Source: Rhizobium sp. S152 (GTDB taxonomy: Bacteria; Pseudomonadota; Alphaproteobacteria; Rhizobiales; Rhizobiaceae). Taken from it: DNA of 64,000 nucleotides. The stretch covers positions 351,548 to 415,547 of the forward strand of contig NZ_JAUDRZ010000025.1 in assembly GCF_030380735.1 (NCBI RefSeq), in the 5' to 3' direction. The position numbers were made by a program, and so were the translations under genes. The notes beneath the pieces were generated by a model that was not told the origin of the DNA, ran no database searches, and saw only the letters and a list, made by a program, of their open reading frames with translations. How positions within the stretch are numbered: the first letter of the stretch is position 1; each line of letters starts with the position of its first letter. Of this stretch, positions 51,262 to 60,677 are shown in pieces.

Positions 51262-54200
51262 ATGTCAAGTTTTTTCATTGATCGCCCAATTTTTGCTTGG
51301 GTCGTTGCACTCTTCATTATGCTTGCCGGCTTGCTCACCATTCCGATGCTGCCGATCGCACAGTATCCCAACGTCGCGCCGCCGCAGATCACGATTTCGA
51401 CCAATTATCCCGGCGCCTCGCCTGAAGACATTTACCAGGGCGTGACCCGCCAGATCGAAGAGGAACTGAACGGCGTTCCGGGCCTGATCTACTACGAATC
51501 CACATCCGAATCGTCGGGTCGCATCTCGATCAACATCACCTTCAAGCCCGGCACGGATATTGCCGGAGCCCAGGTCGAGGTCCAGAACCGTCTTGCCCGC
51601 GCCGAACCGCGCCTGCCGAGCGCCGTCACCTCGCAGGGTATCCGCGTCGAGCAGGCAGGCACTTCGTTTCTCATGATGGTGTCGCTCACCTCAACCGATG
51701 GCAGTACCGATGTAATCGGCCTCGGAGACTATCTGCAACGCAACGTTCTCGGCGAAATCCGTCGTGTTCCCGGTGTCGGCAGCGCCACCCTGTTCGCGAC
51801 TCAGCGCTCGATGCGCATCTGGCTCGACCCCGACAAAATGGTCGGTCTCAGCCTGACCGCAGCCGACGTTGCGAGTGCGCTCGAAGCCCAGAACGCTCAG
51901 GTGGCCGCCGGCCGTATCGGTGCGTCACCGAACCCGATTGGCCAGCAGATTTCCGCGACCGTCAACGTCAAGGGCCAGTTGACTTCACCGGAAGAATTCG
52001 GCGCGATTGTGCTGCGCGCGAACGCCGACGGATCCTCGGTTCGTCTGCGCGATGTGGCGCGTATCGAGGTGGGCGGCGAAAGCTACAACTTTTCCAGTCG
52101 TCTCAACGGCAAGCCCAGCGCCGCGATCGGCGTCCAGCTCTCGCCAACCGCAAACGCGCTCGACACGGCAACCGGCGTGCGCGAACTCATGACCGACCTC
52201 AAGCAGTATTTCCCTGCGGGCCTCGAATACGAAATCCCCTATGACACCAGCCCGTTCGTGGAAGTCTCGATCGAAAAGGTTATCCATACGCTGATCGAGG
52301 CGATGGTTCTCGTCTTTGTCGTGATGTTCTTGTTCCTGCAGAATTTCCGCTACACCGTGATTCCGACCCTTGTGGTGCCGGTCGCGCTGCTCGGAACCTG
52401 TTCCGTCATGTACGTCTCCGGCTTTTCCATCAACGTGCTAACGATGTTCGCGATGGTGCTGGCCATCGGCATTCTCGTCGACGACGCGATCGTGGTCGTC
52501 GAAAATGTCGAACGTATCATGGCAGAAGAAAAACTGCCGCCAAAGGAAGCCACCCGAAAGGCGATGGGTCAAATCTCCGGTGCGATCATCGGCATCACGC
52601 TGGTTCTCAGTGCCGTGTTCATCCCGATGGCCTTCTTCCCCGGAGCGGTGGGCATCATCTATCAGCAGTTCTCGCTGACGATGGTGGTCTCGATCCTGTT
52701 CTCAGGCTTCCTCGCCCTGTCGCTCACACCGGCGCTGTGCGGCTCGTTCCTCAAGCCCATTCCGGAAGGCCACCACCAGAAGAAGGGCTTCTTCGGGCTG
52801 TTCAACCGGGGCTTCGACAAGGCGTCGCACAAGTATTCAGGCGCTGTCGGCAGCATCATCAAGCGTTCCGGCCGTTTCATGATCATCTATGTCGCACTGC
52901 TGGGCGGTCTCGGCTGGGCCTATGTGCAGATCCCCAGCGCGTTCCTGCCGAACGAAGACCAGGGCTTCCTGATCGTCGACGCGCAGGCGCCCGCCGAGGC
53001 CAGCACCGACCGTACCATCGATGTCATCAAGCAGATCGAGAAAGTCGCTCTCAAGGAAAAGGCCGTAGACCGGATCATCGCCATCAACGGTTATTCCTTC
53101 TCCGGTAGCGGACAGAACGCAGCTCTTGCCTTCATCACCCTGAAGGACTGGGCAGAACGCGGTCCGGAAGATTCCGCTGCCGCGATCGCTCGGCGCGTCA
53201 ACGCCCAGACTTCCGGTATTCGCGATGCGATCGCCTTTTCCCTGTCACCTCCGCCGATCCAGGGTCTCGGCAATTCGTCCGGCTTCACGTTCCGCCTTCA
53301 GGATCGTGGCGGAAACGGGCAGGCGGCGCTTGCAGCGGCCAAGGATCAGCTGATGGCTGCTGCACGCAAGAGCCCGATCCTTGCGGGGCTGCGCATCGAA
53401 GGCATGCCGGATTCCGCTCAGGTGGATCTGATCATTGACCGCGAGAAAGCCAATACATTTGGCGTCACGTTCGCCGACATCAACGCGACGATCACCGCCA
53501 ATCTCGGATCGTCCTACGTCAATGACTTCCCGAATGCCGGACGCATGCAGCGCGTCACCGTACAGGCCGACGGAAACCAGCGTAAGTCGACCGAGGACCT
53601 GCTGAAGCTAAACGTACGCAACTCCAATGGCGGCATGGTGCCTATGTCGTCCTTTGCCAACGTGGAATGGATCCGTGGCCCGGCACAGGTGGTCGGCTAC
53701 AACGGCTATCCGTCGGTACGCATCGCCGGTCAGTCCGCTCCGGGCTACTCCTCCGGTGAGGCCATCGCCGAAATGGAGAGGCTTGCCGCTGACCTGCCCG
53801 CTGGTTTCGGTTACGAATGGACCGGCCAGTCGCTGCAGGAAATCCAATCGGGTTCGCAGGCCCCTGCCCTGATCGCGCTCTCGATCCTGTTCGTCTTCCT
53901 GCTTCTGGCAGCGCTGTACGAAAGCTGGTCGATCCCGATCTCGGTCATGCTGGTCGTGCCGCTCGGCGTCATCGGCTCGGTTGCCGCCGTTCTTCTTCGC
54001 GGCATGTCCAACGACGTTTACTTCCTCGTCGGTCTGATCGCGATCATCGGCCTTTCGGCCAAGAATGCCATTCTGATCATCGAGTTCGCCAAAGATCTGC
54101 GTGCCGAGGGCCGGACGACCTACGAAGCGACGATTGAAGCCGCTCACCTGCGCTTTCGGCCGATCCTGATGACATCGCTGGCATTTACGCTCGGCGTTGT

Positions 54201-54405
54201 ACCGATGGCGATTGCAACAGGCGCCAGTGCGGCGAGCCAAAATGCGATTGGCACGGGCGTGCTCGGCGGCATGATCTCGGCAACCTTGCTGGCAATTTTC
54301 TTCGTGCCGGTCTTCTTTGTCTTCGTCATGCGATTGTTCGGCGGCGCTCGCAACGAACCGAAGCCCGAGAAGGATGTTGACGCAAAGGCAACACCAGCTC
54401 ATTGA
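51262..54405 (+). CDS. RND multidrug efflux pump (AcrB/MexB/BepE-type)
   Basis: A 1047-residue inner-membrane pump of normal family length with twelve membrane segments. Key motifs: FFIDRPIFAWV at the N-terminus, the proton-relay pair in ILVDDAIVVVENV, the lysine in GLSAKNAILIIEF, and two large periplasmic loops. It exports drugs and other hydrophobic compounds using the proton gradient. It forms an operon with the adaptor, and an intact tetR (54504) lies downstream on the same strand. Confidence 0.95.
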   Translation: MSSFFIDRPIFAWVVALFIMLAGLLTIPMLPIAQYPNVAPPQITISTNYPGASPEDIYQGVTRQIEEELNGVPGLIYYESTSESSGRISINITFKPGTDIAGAQVEVQNRLARAEPRLPSAVTSQGIRVEQAGTSFLMMVSLTSTDGSTDVIGLGDYLQRNVLGEIRRVPGVGSATLFATQRSMRIWLDPDKMVGLSLTAADVASALEAQNAQVAAGRIGASPNPIGQQISATVNVKGQLTSPEEFGAIVLRANADGSSVRLRDVARIEVGGESYNFSSRLNGKPSAAIGVQLSPTANALDTATGVRELMTDLKQYFPAGLEYEIPYDTSPFVEVSIEKVIHTLIEAMVLVFVVMFLFLQNFRYTVIPTLVVPVALLGTCSVMYVSGFSINVLTMFAMVLAIGILVDDAIVVVENVERIMAEEKLPPKEATRKAMGQISGAIIGITLVLSAVFIPMAFFPGAVGIIYQQFSLTMVVSILFSGFLALSLTPALCGSFLKPIPEGHHQKKGFFGLFNRGFDKASHKYSGAVGSIIKRSGRFMIIYVALLGGLGWAYVQIPSAFLPNEDQGFLIVDAQAPAEASTDRTIDVIKQIEKVALKEKAVDRIIAINGYSFSGSGQNAALAFITLKDWAERGPEDSAAAIARRVNAQTSGIRDAIAFSLSPPPIQGLGNSSGFTFRLQDRGGNGQAALAAAKDQLMAAARKSPILAGLRIEGMPDSAQVDLIIDREKANTFGVTFADINATITANLGSSYVNDFPNAGRMQRVTVQADGNQRKSTEDLLKLNVRNSNGGMVPMSSFANVEWIRGPAQVVGYNGYPSVRIAGQSAPGYSSGEAIAEMERLAADLPAGFGYEWTGQSLQEIQSGSQAPALIALSILFVFLLLAALYESWSIPISVMLVVPLGVIGSVAAVLLRGMSNDVYFLVGLIAIIGLSAKNAILIIEFAKDLRAEGRTTYEATIEAAHLRFRPILMTSLAFTLGVVPMAIATGASAASQNAIGTGVLGGMISATLLAIFFVPVFFVFVMRLFGGARNEPKPEKDVDAKATPAH

Positions 54406-54503
54406 GACGAAAATGCAGCGATGGCCTTTGCGCAGGGAGCATCGCATACTAACGCAGAGCGCCGATATCGTCGGCGCTCTCACGGAGCCCAGGAGGAGGG
54501 AGC

Positions 54504-55127
54504 ATGAGAAGGACAAAGGCAGAGGCGGCCGAAACCAAGGCCGCAATTCTCATCGCGGCGGAACATGTTTTCTTCGAGAAAGGATTTGCAGCCACGACGC
54601 TCGACGAGATCGCCGCGGTGGCAAACGTGACCAGGGGCGCCATTTACTGGCATTTCGCCAGCAAGAATGAACTATTCCTGGAACTCTACAATTCCGCCCG
54701 GCTGCCCCAGGCGGTCTCGATGTTGGATCTCGAAAATTCGATCTGTGACGAACGTACAGCACTCGCGGTCATCGAAAAGGCTTGTTGCGACTGGTTCAAG
54801 CTCCTGGCGCACGACAGGCAACGGCAGCGAATGCTTACCATTCTGCTCCGTACAAATGTGATCAAGGAATTTCATCAGGTTGCCCAGGAAATGGAGGCGC
54901 TCGATGATTCCCATACGCAAAATCTCGAACGCACCTTGGAGGTGGCCGCCTGCAATCAGAGACTGGCGCCAAGCTGGACCCCCGCATCATCAAGTTATGC
55001 CGTGAAGTGGGTAATGAAAGGCTTGACTTACGAATGGTTACTCTCAGGGCAAAAATTTGACCTTGCAGCGGAGGGTTGCGACAGCGTGAAGAGGTTGTTT
55101 GCAAGCTTCCGTCTTCAACCTCATTGA
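54504..55127 (+). CDS. TetR-family regulator (AcrR/TtgR-like)
   Basis: A 207-residue TetR protein with the helix-turn-helix at about 26-50 (GFAATTLDEIAAVANVTRGAIYWHF), like AcrR/TtgR repressors of RND pumps, and the longer C-terminal ligand domain expected for the family. ATG follows GGAGGGAGC. It lies 98 bases after the pump gene on the same strand, so it could regulate the operon from the end of the transcript, taking over from the broken upstream copy. Confidence 0.9.
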   Translation: MRRTKAEAAETKAAILIAAEHVFFEKGFAATTLDEIAAVANVTRGAIYWHFASKNELFLELYNSARLPQAVSMLDLENSICDERTALAVIEKACCDWFKLLAHDRQRQRMLTILLRTNVIKEFHQVAQEMEALDDSHTQNLERTLEVAACNQRLAPSWTPASSSYAVKWVMKGLTYEWLLSGQKFDLAAEGCDSVKRLFASFRLQPH

Positions 55128-55283
55128 GTGGTCAAAGGCCGAATTCTCCCGGTTCGGCTCGTTCTAGGATCCGAAAGGGCCTCGTCCACCTTCTTGAGAC
55201 CATATCCAAATTGCCGATGCACGATGGTCAGCTGGATCACGCAAAGTCCTGGCCCTCTCCCATCTGCCACGCCAGCTTTTCGT

Positions 55284-56633
55284 TCAGATTGGAAGGCTGA
55301 GCCCCGCGGCGAAGTTCATCAGCTCGTCATCACGTCCGAAACCGGCCACAAGTTGCACGCCGATCGGCAGCCCGCTTCCTGAAAGGCCAATTGGCAAATT
55401 TATTGCCGGATAGCCGGCTATGTTGACCCACCCCGTGAAGACCGCGTGATCGCGCGGTCCGGCCAACTTTCCGGCGATTTTGTCAGGATAAGGCAACTCC
55501 GCGGCCCACGGCAGAGCGCCGGCAGTGGGGGTCAGGACGAAATCATATGCCGAGAATATTCCCGCAAGATGCTCTCGAAAGGCGGCGATTTGTTCAAGGA
55601 CCAGGAGATAGTCAGGCGCCGAGATTGTTTCCCCTTCCTCGGCCATGGTCTTTACCGAAGAGCCGGCCATGGACTTGAGAAGGCCATCGCGCCACTTCAT
55701 CATGGAGGCCGCACCAGTGCGCGAGACGGTCCACCAGATGTGGCCCGCCATATCGAGATCGAAGAATAGCTCGCCCGGGGTCACATGTGCGCCCCTCTCT
55801 TCCAGAAGATCGGCAAAGGACGCGGTCTCCGTCTCAACCTCCGGGTCGACAGGCACATCAGCAAACCGCGGAACGAACAGCACCCTCGGCCTGTGCGACG
55901 CGGCTTGCGGCCGCTCGAAGAGAGAACGCCTGTCGCGCACATCGCCGCCGCGCATCACCGCGTCGAGCAAGCGTGCGTCCTGGACGGTCCTCGTCAGGCT
56001 GCCCACCACCTCGAAATCCGTCAGGATCGACGGAAATCCCCACAGACGCGGAAAATGACCGGTCGAAGGCTTCCATCCAACAAGACCGGTGTGGCAAGCC
56101 GGACGGCGGATCGATCCGCCGCCATCCGTTCCGATTGCAGCCGGTACCAGCCCTGCTGCGACACTGGCCGCGGCACCGCCAGACGAGCCACCCGGTGTCA
56201 GGTCCGTGTTCCATGGATTGCGGGTCGTTCCGAAAAGATCGTTGCTGGTGTAGCCCTCGAGCGTCAGTTCGGGCACGTTGGTCTTGCCGATGATCAGCGC
56301 ACCAGCAGCGCGCAACCTTGCCACCGGCAGTTCATCACGATCCGGGACGAAGTCCGCCAGTGCGCGGCTTCCCCATGTCGCCGGCAGTCCACGGACCAGA
56401 AGGTTGTCCTTGATCGACAGGGGAATGCCTTCGATCGACGAGCGGACCTTGCCCGATCTCAGCCGGATATCGCTTTCCATCGCGGCAGCGCGCGCTGCAT
56501 CCTGATCAATGGCAACGAAGCTGTTCAGGGCCGGATCCAGGCGGGCGACGCGCTCCAGGCTTCTTTCCAGTAGCGCCTCGGCAGTGAGTGCACCGCTCGC
56601 GAGAGCGGCGCTAAGGTCGGAAATCGTTTCCAT
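55284..56633 (-). CDS. amidase-signature hydrolase of the ureide operon
   Basis: A 449-residue amidase with triad K75 (PLSIKDNLLV), S150 (PGGSSGGAA) and S174 (DGGGSIRRP). It is distinct from the shorter amidase at 23595. Its place after allantoinase and ureidoglycolate lyase suggests that it hydrolyses an amide from ureide breakdown, or a related acyl amide. It lies 14 bases after the lyase gene and ends the minus-strand operon. Confidence 0.88.
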   Translation of the reverse strand: METISDLSAALASGALTAEALLERSLERVARLDPALNSFVAIDQDAARAAAMESDIRLRSGKVRSSIEGIPLSIKDNLLVRGLPATWGSRALADFVPDRDELPVARLRAAGALIIGKTNVPELTLEGYTSNDLFGTTRNPWNTDLTPGGSSGGAAASVAAGLVPAAIGTDGGGSIRRPACHTGLVGWKPSTGHFPRLWGFPSILTDFEVVGSLTRTVQDARLLDAVMRGGDVRDRRSLFERPQAASHRPRVLFVPRFADVPVDPEVETETASFADLLEERGAHVTPGELFFDLDMAGHIWWTVSRTGAASMMKWRDGLLKSMAGSSVKTMAEEGETISAPDYLLVLEQIAAFREHLAGIFSAYDFVLTPTAGALPWAAELPYPDKIAGKLAGPRDHAVFTGWVNIAGYPAINLPIGLSGSGLPIGVQLVAGFGRDDELMNFAAGLSLPI

Positions 56634-56647
56634 ATTTCACCGGTCAA

Positions 56648-57130
56648 TCAGGCTTCGGCGAGCCCCACTTTGACAATTTCCGGTAGGGAAACAAACTGTT
56701 CATCCTTCGACTTATCCCCCTCGATAAAGGTCAGCACGACAAACGTTGCCGTCCGCCCAAGCGCAGTGATGGGGTGGTGCCAAGTATCGGGTTTATAATT
56801 GATGCCAAGGTCGCCCGGCACGATAAAGGCATGCAGCTGGGATGCGTCCGGCTGCCCGTCACCGCCGTGCGGTGCTACCATGATGAGGTAGCGGTCGCAA
56901 TCGACCGGGATGAACGCCTGCGAGGAGTGGATGTGGCGCTCCATCTGCGTGGCATCGAGGGGCAACTCGGTCGATGCAACGGCAACGACCGACAACTTCG
57001 CTCCCGCATGGTCTCGAAGATTGGCGAGCTCCTTCACGAGATCGATCGATTGCCCCGCGCGATCAGGGCGCCGCACGAGTTGGCCGAAAGGTGCGAAGGC
57101 TTGTTCGGTGATCTCTTTCGCAATGATCAT
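56648..57130 (-). CDS. allA: ureidoglycolate lyase
   Basis: A 160-residue AllA-family protein: EITEQAFAPFGQLV (6-19), MERHIHSSQAFIPVDC (about 62-77) and TWHHPITALG (about 116-125), a cupin-type fold. It splits ureidoglycolate into glyoxylate and urea, the last step of allantoin use. Its ATG overlaps the puuE stop (ATGA), so the two enzymes are made together. Confidence 0.92.
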   Translation of the reverse strand: MIIAKEITEQAFAPFGQLVRRPDRAGQSIDLVKELANLRDHAGAKLSVVAVASTELPLDATQMERHIHSSQAFIPVDCDRYLIMVAPHGGDGQPDASQLHAFIVPGDLGINYKPDTWHHPITALGRTATFVVLTFIEGDKSKDEQFVSLPEIVKVGLAEA

Positions 57131-58050
57131 TGTGCGGCATCCTTTTCGAAGGGATGCGTGGCAAGCCAGTGCTTCGCGACGTCAAGACGCTTGCACACCC
57201 AGACATCGGGCTTCGACTTCACGTAATCGAGGAACTTTGCCAAACCGGAGGCGCGGCCGGGATGACCGAGCAGGCGCATATGCATACCGACATTCATCAT
57301 CTTCGGCTGCGTCGCCCCTTCCTCGTAGAGAAAGTCGAAGCTTTCCTTGAGATATTCGAAGAAATCGCCGCCGGTGCCGACGGTACCCGTCGCCCATTTC
57401 AGATCGTTGTTGGTGAGCGTGTAGGGAATGACGAGCTGCGGCTTGTCGCCGACCATGACATAATAGGGCAATTCGTCGTTATACGTGTCGCTATCGTAGA
57501 GGAAGCCGCCTTCCTCCATGACAAGACGGCGGGTGTTGATGCTCGGCCCGTGCCGGCAGTACCAGCCGAAGGGACGGTCGCCGAGCGTCTTCTTCAGGCT
57601 TTCCACCGCGAGGCGGATATGCTCGCGCTCCTGGTCCTCGGTGAGCTTGAAATGCTCGATCCAGCGCCAGCCGTGGCAGCACATGTCGTGCCCTGCGGCC
57701 CTGATCGCCGCGGCGGCGGCGGGATTGCGCTCCAGCGCCAGGGCGCAGGCATAGATCGTCATCGGCAGATCGCGCTCGCGGAATATCCGCATCAGTCGCC
57801 AGAAACCGACCCGACTGCCATATTCGAACATGGATTCGGCGGCGAGATCCCGTTCCCCGCGAGGTACGGGCGACCCCTGGACCTCGATAAGGCCATGGTC
57901 GCTGACGCCGTCATTGTCGCCGATGCTGTATTCCGACCCTTCCTCGTAGTTGAGCACGAAGTTGAGGGCGAGCCGCGCTCCGCCCGGCCATTTCGGATCC
58001 GGCGGGGTGTCTGCATAACCGATGAAATTGCGTTCGGGTTGATAAGCCAT
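57127..58050 (-). CDS. puuE: PuuE-type allantoinase (polysaccharide-deacetylase fold)
   Basis: A 307-residue protein matching PuuE: RNFIGYADTPPDPKWPGGAR (7-26), HDMCCHGWRWIEH (about 120-132) and GWYCRHGPSINTRRL (about 157-171). It opens the hydantoin ring of allantoin to allantoate and belongs to the NodB-like fold rather than the usual amidohydrolase allantoinases. It is the first catabolic gene after the ABC importer in this operon. No allantoate amidohydrolase gene is visible; that step must be elsewhere. Confidence 0.92.
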   Translation of the reverse strand: MAYQPERNFIGYADTPPDPKWPGGARLALNFVLNYEEGSEYSIGDNDGVSDHGLIEVQGSPVPRGERDLAAESMFEYGSRVGFWRLMRIFRERDLPMTIYACALALERNPAAAAAIRAAGHDMCCHGWRWIEHFKLTEDQEREHIRLAVESLKKTLGDRPFGWYCRHGPSINTRRLVMEEGGFLYDSDTYNDELPYYVMVGDKPQLVIPYTLTNNDLKWATGTVGTGGDFFEYLKESFDFLYEEGATQPKMMNVGMHMRLLGHPGRASGLAKFLDYVKSKPDVWVCKRLDVAKHWLATHPFEKDAAQ

Positions 58051-58072
58051 GATACGGCCTCCGATTTGAATG

Positions 58073-59080
58073 TTAGAATTGCTGTTCCTGGCGGCCGCGC
58101 ACGAGCTGCGACAGGGTGACGGCGATGACCAGCGCCCCGCCGTAGAACATTTCCTGGATGAAGGAACTGAAGCCGAGGAAGACGAGCCCGGTGATGCCGG
58201 TCACGAGGAAATAGACGGCGACGGTGGTGCCCCAGGGATTGAAGCGACCGGGAGCGATGCAGGTCGAGCCGAGAAAGGCCGCGGCGAAGGCGGGTAGCTG
58301 GAAGGATACGCCGGAGACCGGATCGGCCGCACCCTGTGTTCCGGTGTAGAGCACACCGGCCAGAGATCCGAGGAAGCCGGACGCGACCAGGCAGCCGATG
58401 CGCACGCGGTCGGTATTTATGCCCGAGAGGCGCGCGACTTCACGCCCGCGGCCAACGAACAGGATGCGGCGACCGATAGCCGTATATTCCAGCACGTACC
58501 AGATGATGAATGCGATCAGGATCGCGTAGTAGAACTCCAGCGGGATCCCGAAGAGGCGCTTTACGATGACGACATCGATCAGTGTCATGGACACCCCGCT
58601 GATCGTCATGGAATCGCTGATCCACAGGGTCAGGCCATGCAAGAACGTGCCGACGCCCAGCGTGACGATCAGCGAATGAATCCGGAAATAGGTGATCAGA
58701 ATGCCGTTCACCAAGCCGGTCAGCATTCCGGCGCCAAGTGCGGCCAGGATGGCCCAGCCGATGCCGATTCCATAATTGACGTTCAGCACGGCGATGATCA
58801 TCGACGACAGCGTCATCGTATAGGCGATCGAGAGGTCGAAATCATTCGCACTCAGCGGCACCAGCAGCCCGAGTGTCAGCACGACAAGCACAGCCTGCGA
58901 CCCGAGCAGGGTCGAAAGATTGCCCCAGGTCAGGAAGGTCTCCGGCCGCAGATAGCCGAAGACGGCGATCATCGCCAACCATACGATGATCAGGCCGAAC
59001 TGCTCGGCGCGCTTCGCAAGGTCTGATGCTTTGATCCCGGCCGGCGCAGTAGCGGTTGCGGCGTCAGGCTTCTGTGACAT
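58073..59080 (-). CDS. ribose-type ABC transporter permease
   Basis: A 335-residue RbsC-type permease with about eight to ten hydrophobic segments and the family stretch SGINTDRVRIGCLVASGFLGSLAG. It overlaps the ATPase gene by 17 bases. Sugar-type importers of this class also carry nucleosides and other small molecules; allantoin or a purine relative is a plausible substrate here because of the operon. The N-terminal 20 residues are low-complexity (Ala/Pro). Confidence 0.88.
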   Translation of the reverse strand: MSQKPDAATATAPAGIKASDLAKRAEQFGLIIVWLAMIAVFGYLRPETFLTWGNLSTLLGSQAVLVVLTLGLLVPLSANDFDLSIAYTMTLSSMIIAVLNVNYGIGIGWAILAALGAGMLTGLVNGILITYFRIHSLIVTLGVGTFLHGLTLWISDSMTISGVSMTLIDVVIVKRLFGIPLEFYYAILIAFIIWYVLEYTAIGRRILFVGRGREVARLSGINTDRVRIGCLVASGFLGSLAGVLYTGTQGAADPVSGVSFQLPAFAAAFLGSTCIAPGRFNPWGTTVAVYFLVTGITGLVFLGFSSFIQEMFYGGALVIAVTLSQLVRGRQEQQF

Positions 59081-60677
59081 GGGTCATTTCCTTTCGTTCG
59101 GCGCCGAGACTGATCTCTGCGATCGTATCCTTGTTGACGTCGGCACCTGTCAGCGTGGCGATCACTCGCCCTTGCGAGAAGATCAGAACGCGATTGCAGA
59201 TCGCTGCCAGCTGCTCATAATCGGAACTGGCGCAGAGCACCGTCGCACCGGCTTCGGCGCTGTCCTTGATGTGTTTGAACACGGTTTGCCGTGCACCGAT
59301 GTCGACGCCCTGCGTCGGCTCGTCCAGCAACACCAGCTTCGGTGAACTCTGCAGCCATTTCGCCAGCATGACTTTTTGCTGATTGCCGCCCGAGAGATTG
59401 GCGATAGGCAAATCCGCGTTGCGCGGGCGCACGTCGAACCGCTCCGCGAGTTCCGACGACAATCGCACCATTGCAGACCTGTTCAGCGCAAGACGAGAGA
59501 AACGCGTCGTCAGCACCGGCATCGTGACATTGTCTGACACCGGCAGCGGACCGATCGCACCGGCATGGGCCCGGTCGCCGGGGATCAGAACCACACCTTG
59601 CGCCATCGACTTCCGAGGCGTGACCTTGCCTATCTCGAAGGCCGTCGTCCCGAGCTGCGCTGTCCCTTCTGCTGGTTTTGCGCCATAGAGAAGATAGGGA
59701 ATCTCATTATAGCCGCTCCCTACTAGGCCGGTCAGGCCCACGACCTCGCCTTCATGCGCGGTCAGGTCGAAATCGACGATCGTGCCACCGGACATTCTCT
59801 TTACTTCCAGCGAAACGGGTCCGCTTTCCGCCACCTCGGTCTTGTGACTGACCTCCCCCAGGCGGCGACCGACGATCGCTTCGATGAAATCCTGCTTCGA
59901 CGCGTTGCGCGTATCGAGCCGGGCGGCGACCTTCCCGTCACGCAGTACGGTCGCCCGATCCGTGATTTCCATCACCTCATCGACATCATGCGAGACAAAA
60001 ATCACACTGGCACCGGCGCTTACCACCCGGCGCACGACGGCAAAGAGCTGCTCGACGTCCTTACGAGGAAGAAAAGGGGTCGGCTCGTCCAGAATAAGAA
60101 GACCGTTGCCGTTGCCGTTGCCGTCGCCGTCGCCATTTTCCATTTCGCTGCTCGCGCGGACGATCGCAAGAAGCGCGCACTGCACCGGTGAAAGGTCCGC
60201 AACAGTAGCATCCGGATTGAGATCGAGACCGTAGGTCGCAAATCGACTGGCAACCTTCTTGCGTTCGGCGCGCCAGGCGATGGCCATCGACCGACTCTGA
60301 GAAAGCTGGCCGATCAGCATGTTTTCGAGGACCGTCAGGGCTGGGATCAATCCCAGATGCTGATGAACGAAGCTGATGCGATGCTCCCGAAACGCGCCTG
60401 GCGCCAGCGGAAGCGGCACGGCCTCGCCGCAGACATGCATCTGCGCTCCGGGTTCGGGCGCATGAAAGCCCGCAAGCACCTTGATCAGCGTCGACTTGCC
60501 GGAGCCGTTCTGACCGAGAAGTCCGTGAACCTCGCCCTGCCTGATCTCCAACGAAACATCGTTGAGCGCCCGGTGTCCGCCGAAGATCTTGGTGACGCCT
60601 GTCAGCAGGAGGGCCAGAGGCTCCCCCTGCCGATAGGTCGACACAGTGTCGCTTGCCGAATTCACTTCAGCATCCAC
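59064..60677 (-). CDS. ribose-type ABC transporter ATPase (two nucleotide-binding domains)
   Basis: A 537-residue RbsA-like ATPase. The first domain has Walker A GQNGSGKST and Walker B LLILDEPTPFL, but a degenerate signature (LSPVQCALL). The second domain has the signature LSGGNQQKV, LVLLDEPTQGVD and a degenerate Walker A (TGLVGSGYNE), as usual for the family. Just before Walker B, residues around 185-195 read GDGDGNGNGNG, encoded by a hexanucleotide repeat. It overlaps both neighbouring genes. It energises the importer of this operon. Confidence 0.9.
   Translation of the reverse strand: MDAEVNSASDTVSTYRQGEPLALLLTGVTKIFGGHRALNDVSLEIRQGEVHGLLGQNGSGKSTLIKVLAGFHAPEPGAQMHVCGEAVPLPLAPGAFREHRISFVHQHLGLIPALTVLENMLIGQLSQSRSMAIAWRAERKKVASRFATYGLDLNPDATVADLSPVQCALLAIVRASSEMENGDGDGNGNGNGLLILDEPTPFLPRKDVEQLFAVVRRVVSAGASVIFVSHDVDEVMEITDRATVLRDGKVAARLDTRNASKQDFIEAIVGRRLGEVSHKTEVAESGPVSLEVKRMSGGTIVDFDLTAHEGEVVGLTGLVGSGYNEIPYLLYGAKPAEGTAQLGTTAFEIGKVTPRKSMAQGVVLIPGDRAHAGAIGPLPVSDNVTMPVLTTRFSRLALNRSAMVRLSSELAERFDVRPRNADLPIANLSGGNQQKVMLAKWLQSSPKLVLLDEPTQGVDIGARQTVFKHIKDSAEAGATVLCASSDYEQLAAICNRVLIFSQGRVIATLTGADVNKDTIAEISLGAERKEMTHVTEA
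60102..60137. repeat. hexanucleotide repeat inside the ABC ATPase gene
   Basis: Plus strand: CCGTTG repeated three times, CCGTCG twice, then a degenerate unit. It encodes alternating Gly-Asp/Gly-Asn between the signature and Walker B of the first domain. Repeat number could vary by slippage, changing the loop by two residues per unit without frameshift. Confidence 0.85.

Noticed and set aside
57130..58119. 329-residue plus-strand frame
   Set aside because: Mirror of puuE, which is well supported by family motifs.
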